Source: Halopseudomonas sp002296055 (GTDB taxonomy: Bacteria > Pseudomonadota > Gammaproteobacteria > Pseudomonadales > Pseudomonadaceae). Taken from it: a DNA stretch of 64,000 nt. Below the pieces are notes generated by a model. That model was not told the DNA's origin. It searched no databases and saw nothing but the letters and a program-made list of their open reading frames with translations. The stretch lies in NCBI RefSeq assembly GCF_050876985.1, contig NZ_JBPAPP010000002.1; one strand, written 5' to 3'. Below are positions 1 through 6,473 of this stretch, one piece after another (the first letter of the stretch is position 1; each line of letters opens with the position of its first letter). The position numbers and the translations under genes are program-made.

Positions 1-462
1 CTGTAAGGTAACGCGCCTAGCTTGTATGGCCGTCTTACGACACACTTTGAGCACGCGTAACGATTCGACCATGCCGTCTCGTTTTTTTGGGGTAACTGTA
101 CGAACGCCTGCGAAAGCCGCATGTGCCGCATTTCCGGCATCAAGGGTGTCATCTTTGCCCCGCTTGCGCCTATCACTTTTATCAGGCGCAGTAACTTCAA
201 GAACGGTGATCCCAGCCTGTTCCAAGTAGCGCAATAGGCCTGCACCGTACGTACCTGTGCACTCGATGCCCACTCGAACCACTTCACCAAACGAGCGCAT
301 CCACGTCAGCATTTGTTTGTAACCCTGACGAGTAGTCGCAAAGCTCTCACTGGCCAGGATACGATCCTGCTCGTCTACGACTGCGGCGACGTGCAGGTCT
401 TTATGGGTATCTACACCGCCTACGACCTGTCTCGAAACACTGCTGATTTTGGCGTTGGGCAT
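1..462 (-). CDS. IS110-family transposase (DEDD recombinase), 3' end outside the window
   Basis: Reading leftwards from the ATG at 460-462, an open frame of 154 codons runs off the window edge without a stop. It begins MPNAKISSVSRQ and carries the RuvC-like DEDD catalytic residues of IS110 N-terminal domains: D18 in GGVDTHKD, E67 in GIECTG, and D105 and D108 in KDDTLD. The C-terminal serine domain lies outside the window, so intactness cannot be judged. IS110 enzymes move a circular intermediate using an element-encoded guide RNA. The visible part has no stop or frameshift, unlike the transposase fragments to its right, so this is probably the youngest insertion here. Family call is secure; exact group is not. 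Confidence 0.9.
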   Translation of the reverse strand, partial: MPNAKISSVSRQVVGGVDTHKDLHVAAVVDEQDRILASESFATTRQGYKQMLTWMRSFGEVVRVGIECTGTYGAGLLRYLEQAGITVLEVTAPDKSDRRKRGKDDTLDAGNAAHAAFAGVRTVTPKKRDGMVESLRVLKVCRKTAIQARRVTLQ

Positions 463-762
463 GACTGGTCACTCCGGTTCACCGATTACGAACAGAGCCG
501 CTTCAACCGGACACCTGGACAAGACAGTAAAGTGACGTGACGTCAGGCCCTTCTTGGGTCACATGTGTCGGCAAGGCGGTCACCTTGACGTGCAGTGTTC
601 CCGGATGGTCGACAGGTCCAGGGAAAGACACAAGGGTCGATCGGAGTGTGGGTCAGGCCATCCGAGACGCTCCACGACCAGATCATCCATCATCGGTCTA
701 TCGCTGTGTGAGTCAGACCACATGGAAACACTGGCCAGTACATTCTTACTATCCGAATGAAA
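463..762 (-). ncRNA. IS110 non-coding end, candidate bridge RNA region
   Basis: About 300 bases without a convincing ORF lie between the IS110 start codon and the point (~763) where an IS3-type transposase fragment is broken off. They therefore probably form the 5' non-coding end of the IS110 element. Two imperfect direct repeats occur, 634-659 and 694-719 (20 of 26 positions identical), and the second can close as a hairpin (GGTCT/AGACC ends). IS110-group elements are known to encode a bridge RNA in this position, with two similar loops that read target and donor DNA. The assignment is by position and repeat pattern only; no fold or covariance model was run. Confidence 0.35.
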
Positions 763-900
763 CATGACTTCCGACGGCTCTCCGCGTGATTCGTAGGCAA
801 TCGTCAAAGCCTTTTTTACCAGCTCCGTATTGGGCGATAAAGACATTGCCCAGCCTACCGGTTCGCGAGAGAACAAATCGATGACCACCGCCAGGCCCGG
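763..900 (-). pseudogene. IS3-family OrfB fragment (integrase core)
   Basis: On the minus strand this reads PGLAVVIDLFSREPVGWA and continues to VMFHSD, the rve integrase core of IS3-group OrfB around its first catalytic Asp (VIDLFSR) and the HSD motif. The match ends exactly where the IS110 non-coding end begins, so the IS110 element probably inserted here. The other side (~900) joins, in a different frame, a fragment of another IS3-family element. No start, stop or full catalytic triad survives, so it is inactive. Confidence 0.7.
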
Positions 901-1085
901 TTGCACACGACAAAGCCCAGAGAGGACGCGAAGGCTCGCGTTTCTTTGGCAGTGTAGCAACAGCCATTGTCCGTCAGCCATTCCAGCGGATGAGGCACTC
1001 GCTCTGACTGGCCGAATCGGTACTGCAAGCTTTACAGCAGCAGGTCTTGAACCATCTCACCGGGGATGCCAGCAGTAGTCGCCAC
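901..1085 (-). pseudogene. IS2/IS3-family OrfB fragment with internal stop
   Basis: The minus strand reads AGIPGEMVQDLLL, a stop, then SLQYRFGQSERVPHPLEWL and TDNGCCYTAKETRAFASSL. This matches the part of IS2-like OrfB around the second catalytic Asp (WLTDNG). It has an in-frame TAA and is cut at both ends. At ~900 it is fused out of frame to a different IS3-type fragment, so this is a mosaic of decayed elements and not one gene with a frameshift. Confidence 0.65.
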
Positions 1086-1126
1086 GTAGCGCATCGTAAG
1101 CATACGGGTAATACACCTTGCGTCGA

Positions 1127-1300
1127 TCAGCCCGGAATCCACTGATGCGGCAGCAGTTGCTCGATCTCGCTAGCCTTCTGCGTCGGCAACCGCGTTAGCA
1201 CGTCCTTCAGGTAGGCATACGGATCATGGCCATTCATGCGAGCTGACTGGATCAGGCTCATGAATGCAGCCGCGTGTTTACCGCAAAGCTGGAGTTCAAA
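1127..1300 (-). pseudogene. IS66-family TnpC C-terminal fragment
   Basis: The last ~57 codons of a minus-strand frame read AAAFMSLIQSARMNGHDPYA, then YLKDVLTRLPT and end LLPHQW. This is the characteristic C-terminal tail of IS66-family TnpC. The frame stays open upstream to ~1648, but that part does not resemble TnpC and is probably chance. The DDE core and the TnpA/TnpB partners are absent, so this is a dead remnant. Confidence 0.75.
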
Positions 1301-1457
1301 AGGTGTGTTCACCGGACGTTTACGGCCTTTTTTTATTTTTACCGACCGGTACGTTGCCCGGTGTTGCTTCTTTCCGCTTTTTGGAACCCGTACGCGAAGC
1401 ATGTCGCTAGTTACTCGATACGCTGGCACCGAGTCCCTAGCGCCGTGCAGATTGTTG

Positions 1458-2378
1458 TTAAACCGTGCGACGCTTAGTCTGTTGGTGCGTACTTTTGGGG
1501 CTGACGCCCTTAGCCGCAGGTTCTGCCGAATACCACACTGGTTTACTTTTCCTGCTGATTCTAACTTTCGAAAGGTCTGCGTTAGGCGCGGCGCACGGCA
1601 ACGAGAAACTGCGCTTCGTTGCCGTGCGCCTGTCTCCATATCGCTCAATCGACCGCGTAGACCGATGCCCCATGATGTACGCCATGAGCCTGGGGTTTAT
1701 GCCAGAGGCTTTGAGGTTGGAGCCCATCTGGTGCCGTAAGCTTCTTAGCGTTGGCTGTACTTTACGTCTGGGCCAAAGCTGCCTGCATTGTTCTCGCAGA
1801 GTATCCCTGATTGCCGCAGCGCTGCGGTGTGAGTGTCGATACAGGTCTACTGCTTTAGCCGCAAGCTCAAAATCTGTTTGGTTTGGGAACGTTATATCTC
1901 GGTCGGCACCCCTGATGCCTTGGTCGTCCTTTTTTGCTCCAATAATATGGAACCCCTCACGCGTGACCTGAATCGAGTGCATCTCACAGGGCCGGACGCC
2001 GAGTAGCCAAGCTAGCGTAACGGCAGCAAAAACGTCGTAGTGTCGTGTTTTTCCGAGGTGATGCAGAAGTGCGGCAATATCATCCTCGCTCAGGGCTTTA
2101 ACTGCGTGAAGCTTCTCTTTGGGAGGGATGGCGCTGCCAGGCAAGGTGGTTGGATTAGGCGTTAGCAGGATTCGCTTGGCGGCTTCTGAGTAGCCACGTT
2201 CACGAACGTCGAATGACAGTGCATTTTTCAGGACTCTGAAGTAGCCGGGTCTGTAGTCTGCTGCACATCTCGTCAATGCTTCGCATATCCCGCTTGTTGA
2301 GAGCTGTGTGCCTGGCATTCTCGTTTTGTAGAAGTTTCTTGCCAGTTTTCGGTATCGTTCTTCGGTGCTCTTCAGCAT
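1458..2378 (-). CDS. tyrosine recombinase / phage-type integrase
   Basis: This 306-aa protein has the C-terminal catalytic fold of tyrosine recombinases. Visible residues are Arg in LLGVRPCE, the second Arg in LRSLRHQMG, His in MGHRST, and the nucleophile Tyr in SIERYGD. The first position of the usual HxxR box is Arg, a tolerated but unusual variant. After Tyr there is a basic tail of ~50 residues. An AAGGA ribosome site precedes the ATG by about 7 bases. No partner recombinase gene is adjacent; directly upstream of the start lies a run of hairpins (2428-2646) that could contain its sites. It may serve the island or a smaller element nested in it. Substrate unknown. Confidence 0.75.
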   Translation of the reverse strand: MLKSTEERYRKLARNFYKTRMPGTQLSTSGICEALTRCAADYRPGYFRVLKNALSFDVRERGYSEAAKRILLTPNPTTLPGSAIPPKEKLHAVKALSEDDIAALLHHLGKTRHYDVFAAVTLAWLLGVRPCEMHSIQVTREGFHIIGAKKDDQGIRGADRDITFPNQTDFELAAKAVDLYRHSHRSAAAIRDTLREQCRQLWPRRKVQPTLRSLRHQMGSNLKASGINPRLMAYIMGHRSTRSIERYGDRRTATKRSFSLPCAAPNADLSKVRISRKSKPVWYSAEPAAKGVSPKSTHQQTKRRTV

Positions 2379-2427
2379 GTTAGCATCCTTATAGTTATTG
2401 TTATTTTTTTGATGTCAAAAGCAGCCG

Positions 2428-2646
2428 CTTCGCGAAGGGGCGCTTGTTTTTTCGCTCCTCGTCGGAGCGAAAAAACATGTCGGCATGATATTGGCTGGGC
2501 CTCACCTCACCGTTGTTCGTGATGCCCTCGCCAACACCATGCCGCCACTGCGCCCCCATACCCGAAGCGCGGGTATGGTGTGTGCGCACGTACTCGTGCG
2601 CATGAGCTCGTACCCTGGGTACGCGCTCCAGCAGTGTGCTGCTTGG
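2428..2646. repeat. run of five or six different hairpins
   Basis: Successive inverted repeats lie within about 220 bases: a 10-bp palindrome at 2428-2437; a perfect 13-bp stem 2446-2458/2464-2476; a 9-bp stem 2556-2564/2570-2578; an 8-bp stem 2583-2590/2595-2602; a stem 2604-2615/2617-2628 with a one-base loop and an internal mismatch; and a 5-bp stem 2630-2634/2639-2643. The last four are almost back to back. The stems differ in sequence, so this is not a simple repeat array. They lie just upstream of the tyrosine recombinase start. The 13-bp stem has its T tract inside the stem, so it is not a normal terminator. Confidence 0.7.
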
Positions 2647-3179
2647 CTTTGTTTGACATCAAATTCGGTAGCCGGCTTGGGCCGGAAATGAGAGCCAGGG
2701 CGTGGCACCCACATCAGACCTCTTCGCTGAGTTCTGGATAGACCGGATTTGACGCGCGCAATAAGCTGTAGCGAAAGCTTCATCATATTATTTTTATAGT
2801 TCCCATAGCCGCGCATTTTTTATTGCTGCCATAACATCCACAAGGAATAAAACACCGCGCCCGGCCAACTAGGCATCCAAACTTATTTATCCAGATCAGC
2901 AGCAAACCAATGACGCGCTGTATTGTTGCAAATAAGGAAAACATAAAACAATACCCAGCTTACAAATATAACCAACTTTGCCATCAGGCTCTGCGGGATT
3001 CACTTGAGGGCAGCACGGAATATAGAGAATTCATAAAGAGGGGGTGCGAAAATCGCTATAGGTGAGAGCGAAGTTCGCACCAGGGGAGAGCGATTTCAAT
3101 CCTATCGCGCAAGAGGCTAGAGCAAAAATCGCAACATTACGACGCCGGCGGCAACAGGTCTCATCTTTATTTGCAGTAG
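2647..3179. other. AT-rich stretch without a recognisable gene
   Basis: About 530 bases with no ORF I can support. The composition is visibly richer in A and T than the backbone to the right, in keeping with acquired DNA. The only structure I see is an inverted repeat GGTGCGAA/TTCGCACC at 3043-3050/3074-3081, with a further partial pairing inside (TCGCT/AGCGA). Confidence 0.5.
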
Positions 3180-4790
3180 TTATAAGTGAACACTTATCTT
3201 CCTGATCCGGCTTTCATCGATATCAGTGAAATTTTCAAGCTGACCTCGACATACCACATTCTTTTTGCAGCCGGTTATCTGGTAGATCTTTTCTTCTACC
3301 TTCTGTGCTGCTGCTCTTACTTCGTGAGCATACATAGTCTTGTAACCATCCGTTACGTCAACGCTACTGCCATAACCATCATGATTGCAAAGAACTTTAA
3401 TCTGGTATGGGCCTATTTCTGAAGATTCAGCAATTGAGATAAATGTCGCCCTGGCAATCTTTCTGGGTAGATGCTGACCAATTCGACCACCAATTTTCAT
3501 CATGTAATCACGAACAACAGACTCGGGCAGTCGATCCAGCTGAATGCCAGAGAACACGTATCTTGATGTGCTGTGTTTCATCGAAAAAAGAACCTAGCTG
3601 TATGCAGTATCATTGAGCATAAGATGAAACTCTTCACCATTTTTAAGCGTATCTTGCTCGTTTTCTTTTGTGCGCTCAGGGAAAACAATGGCGCGCATTT
3701 TATGATTAACGTACGCTTTCCTGATTTTTGCAACCTCACCTGGACGAACACCAGTAAACAGCATAAAGAGTACGGCAGCAGATGCGCATGCAAACGCTGA
3801 CGCGACATTTCGCTCAGGCCCATCATTGCAGATCTGAATACACTCATTAATAAAGCTAGCCAGCTTGTCGTGCTCAATCCTGATTTTGCTTCGACGGTCT
3901 TCATGCCAGATGTTCATCTCGCGCATAATCTCGACCGGGTTCGATGTAATCAGTGATTTGCCTTCATGTCTGCTTGTGACTATTGCGAATCGATAGATAG
4001 AACCCAACAAGCCGAGGGCCTTATTTGCTGCACGTTTTCGTTCTTTTGACATCGTCCCGTTTGCCCGCAAAACGGGTTTAGTAATGCTCGCGTGAAGCTC
4101 TATCACATCTTCATAGTCGAAGTCACCAAGCGATACATCAGCAATAGAAGAGAGGTAGTTTTTGAACGTTCGACGGTAGTCTTCTCGTGTCGCTTGAGTG
4201 ATCCTTTGCTTCGCCTTCATCATCTTCTCGAAAGTGCTTTCGACCGTCACAAAGCTTGACTGCTTATCTAGTTTTTCTCGCTCAATGATCTCATCTATTT
4301 CACCAATCAGCTTGGCGGCCTGATCTCGAATCGACACGATTTTTGCTTTCGAGTCGTACTTGCTGATCGTAATTCGTTTCATTGTGCCGTTGACTCTCTT
4401 TATGACAACGAACGTTTTTGCGCCCCTCGCTGTAACCCTAAGCGCGAGCCCGCGTTGAGTTTTGTCGTAGAAGATCTGCTCTGATTTACCTGCGCTGCAC
4501 TCAAGCGCTCTGATCGCATCGTGCGTGAATTGAAGCTCGGCCTTTGCCACTTTTCTTACCCCCGAAAACCGGATCGCTGTGAAATCCATGGAAACTTCTG
4601 ATGACATCTGAGCACCTGGAAGCCCCATTACACCTGCGCCCTGATGGAAACCCATGGAAACTTTCATGGAAACTTTCGGCCCAGCTGAGCCCATCTGTGC
4701 CCAGCCTTCGATCTCTTGCCGGTCTAGCCAAAATTGCCATGAGATCAAGAGTATCTTGTTGATTTGAAAGGAAAACAAAGCCCTAATCAT
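3180..4790 (-). pseudogene. P4-type island integrase interrupted by one in-frame TAG
   Basis: Two ORFs (4790-3594 and 3581-3180) lie in the same frame, separated only by TAG at 3594-3596 and four sense codons (VLFS). Together they make a ~535-residue integrase. The first part has the N-terminal DUF4102-like region (YDKTQRGLALRVTARGAKTF), the core-binding domain and the first catalytic Arg (TGVRPGEV). The second has the C-terminal catalytic part: PRKIARATF, CNHDG and the Tyr in VTDGY. A single C-to-T change of CAG would explain the stop, because homology reads straight through it. Without suppression the protein lacks its catalytic Tyr. The gene sits next to the tRNA-Leu fragment at 4857. The start is uncertain; the Met codons near 4590 are alternatives. 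Confidence 0.85.
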
Positions 4791-4856
4791 GCGAACTCAG
4801 CTCATGAAGGCTGTACGCAGCTTTTCTCTGCTCAACACAAGATATGGGGGTAGATT

Positions 4857-4913
4857 GACTTAAAATCCCTCGATGGCAACATCGTGCCGGTTCGACCCCG
4901 GCTCCGGGCACCA
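4857..4913 (+). other. tRNA-Leu(UAA) 3' fragment, probable att site of the island
   Basis: These 57 bases are the 3' part of a class II tRNA. They start in the anticodon loop (CTTAAAA, anticodon TAA), then show the long variable arm (CGATG GCAA CATCG), the T arm (GCCGG TTCGACC CCGGC), the acceptor strand TCCGGGC, a discriminator A and encoded CCA. The 5' half is missing and the sequence upstream does not resemble it. A 3' tRNA copy beside an integrase is the standard signature of site-specific insertion. The intact gene is expected at the other end of the island, left of the window. Confidence 0.8.
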
Positions 4914-5075
4914 TCTACCACACGCCTTTCAGCCATCTGCAGCAAAAGTAGTACGGTCCGAAGATACTATTCCGGTCCGCAACTCCTACCTTGGCGTCGT
5001 CACGCTGACCCAGATCACCCCGCTACCGCTCAAGATCGCCTATTCTGAGGTAAGCAGAATACCGAGGAGTGCTAC

Positions 5076-5252
5076 ATGCAAGGTGATGTTTTCTGGATAA
5101 CCATTGGTTTTTTTACCGTCAGTCTGCTGCTGATCTGCATAGGCTGGGGCAAAGTGGAAGGGCGCGTTGGTGTGGCGCTAATCTGGGTCGGGGCGCTTAT
5201 CATGTTGGGTCTGATTTTTGTGCACATCTGGCTCGGCGTTGCTATCAGCTAG
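5076..5252 (+). CDS. small two-helix membrane protein, 58 aa, unknown function
   Basis: An ATG at 5076 with a GAGGAG ribosome site 6 bases upstream opens a 58-codon frame starting MQGDVFWITIGFF. Two hydrophobic segments (about residues 6-24 and 32-57) flank a short charged loop (GWGKVEGR), a typical two-pass hairpin protein. I do not recognise the family. It is the first gene outside the tRNA fragment and overlaps the 3' end of the opposite-strand cyclase gene by 8 bases. The ribosome site and the hydrophobic pattern support a real gene. An ATTCTG/CAGAAT inverted repeat lies just before the ribosome site. Confidence 0.6.
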   Translation: MQGDVFWITIGFFTVSLLLICIGWGKVEGRVGVALIWVGALIMLGLIFVHIWLGVAIS

Positions 5253-6369
5253 CCGCAAACACCTCAACCCTGTTACGCCCCTGGTGCTTGGCGCGATAAA
5301 GCGCCAGGTCCGCGCTGCGTAATAGCCCTTCCATGTCATGTCCGTGATCCGGAAAGCCGGCTACGCCAAGGGAGATACTGCTGCTCAGCTGGATACCTTG
5401 CCAATCCAGCCGAATAGCGGCCAAGGCACAACGGTACTGCTCAGCCCGCTGTGTTGCGGTGGCCAGATCTGTGTTAGGCAGCGCTACCAGAAACTCCTCT
5501 CCGCCAAAGCGGCACACCAGGTCGCTTGCTCTTGAGTGCAGGGACAGCAGATCAGCCAACGCCGTCAGCACCAGGTCACCTGCCTGGTGGCCATATTGGT
5601 CGTTCACCGCCTTGAAATGGTCTATATCAATCAAGATCAGCGCTAGTGGCTGCAGGTGGCGAGCGCAGTAGGCCAAGTCTCTTGCAATACTCACGTCGAA
5701 GTAACGGCGGTTGTAGGCGCCGGTCAGTGGGTCACGATCGGCCTGGTCGCGAAGCTGTTGTTGCAGCAGGCTAATTTCAGTCAACTGCTGCTGCAGCGCA
5801 TGGTTGGCGTCTTGCAGGGCGCTTTCACTCGCGCGTAGCTGTTCGCGTGTCTCGCGAATGCGCAGGTTGCGTGAAAAAGCCACGTTGCCGACCATCATCA
5901 GGTAAAGCGTTAAGCCAAGCATGCAAAGCAGGTCCGCCAACCAGCTGTGATGCGGTGTCAGGTGGGCGCCACCGGCCAGATAAACGATGAGCACACCAAG
6001 TGCCAAGGCGAGGGCGGCCTGAAAGAAGCCCATGGGTCCGCGAAAAACCATCAGGTTGATCGTCACACCGATCACCATGGTGTAGCTGATCCACAGTGGA
6101 AAGCCGAGCAGGCCAATCCAGATGCCAAACAGCAGACCATCCAGCAGCAGACTGTTTAGTTCGGTGAAGAGGGGGCGACTGGAGCGTACCGCTCGCTGAT
6201 GCATGACGTGCGGATACACCAGAAACTGCAGAAAAAGCGCACCCCAGAGCAACCAACCTGTATCGGTTGCGCTCAGGTGAACGGCGATGGCAGCGAACAG
6301 CAGAGCAAACGAGCCCGTGCGGTTCTTGTAGTTGAGCTGCACAATCCAGTGCGAGTTTTCCGGCATCAT
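5245..6369 (-). CDS. MASE2-domain diguanylate cyclase
   Basis: It makes cyclic di-GMP from two GTP. The N-terminal half has several membrane helices (about residues 20-175) in the MASE2 arrangement (KNRTGSF, then YPHVMHQRA). A short coiled linker (about 175-210) follows, then a complete GGDEF domain. Numbering from the ATG at 6369, the active-site motif GGEEF is at 289-293, the metal residues are in LIDIDHFK, and the inhibitory I-site RxxD (RASD) is five residues before GGEEF, so product feedback is expected. There is no EAL domain. A GTG at 6378 and an ATG at 6366 are alternative starts; the ribosome site is weak for all. Related enzymes (DgcC/AdrA) control cellulose or biofilm; the role here is unknown. 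Confidence 0.9.
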   Translation of the reverse strand: MMPENSHWIVQLNYKNRTGSFALLFAAIAVHLSATDTGWLLWGALFLQFLVYPHVMHQRAVRSSRPLFTELNSLLLDGLLFGIWIGLLGFPLWISYTMVIGVTINLMVFRGPMGFFQAALALALGVLIVYLAGGAHLTPHHSWLADLLCMLGLTLYLMMVGNVAFSRNLRIRETREQLRASESALQDANHALQQQLTEISLLQQQLRDQADRDPLTGAYNRRYFDVSIARDLAYCARHLQPLALILIDIDHFKAVNDQYGHQAGDLVLTALADLLSLHSRASDLVCRFGGEEFLVALPNTDLATATQRAEQYRCALAAIRLDWQGIQLSSSISLGVAGFPDHGHDMEGLLRSADLALYRAKHQGRNRVEVFAAS

Positions 6370-6377
6370 GCCTGTCA

Positions 6378-6434
6378 CAATCGGCTGCAGTGAAATGACC
6401 TGCAGCCGATTGTAGCGGGCAACGTCATGCCCGC
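6378..6434 (-). terminator. paired hairpins after the TonB receptor gene
   Basis: A perfect 13-bp stem (6378-6390/6400-6412) and a 7-bp stem (6415-6421/6428-6434) lie between the receptor stop and the cyclase start. Neither has a following T tract, so they may act as a weak terminator or mRNA stabiliser. The larger stem covers the region just upstream of the cyclase start and could affect its translation. Confidence 0.45.
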
Positions 6435-6473
6435 ATAGAGCTGTCTGAAATACCTATTCCAGAGCCATTCAGG

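Noticed and set aside
1236..1971. Overlapping plus-strand frames of 167-168 codons
   Set aside because: They oppose the IS66 fragment and the tyrosine recombinase; no domain similarity.
2446..2476. Hairpin read as a rho-independent terminator
   Set aside because: The T run lies at the start of the stem and the A run at its end on both strands, so no T tract follows the stem in either direction.
2428..2646. CRISPR array
   Set aside because: The hairpin stems differ from each other and there are no equal-length spacers or cas genes.
3186..3800. Plus-strand frames opposite the integrase C-terminal part
   Set aside because: Hydrophobic or low-complexity shadows of the integrase; no support.
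4790..4913. Complete tRNA-Leu gene
   Set aside because: Only the 3' 57 bases are present; the bases before 4857 do not form the D arm or 5' acceptor strand.
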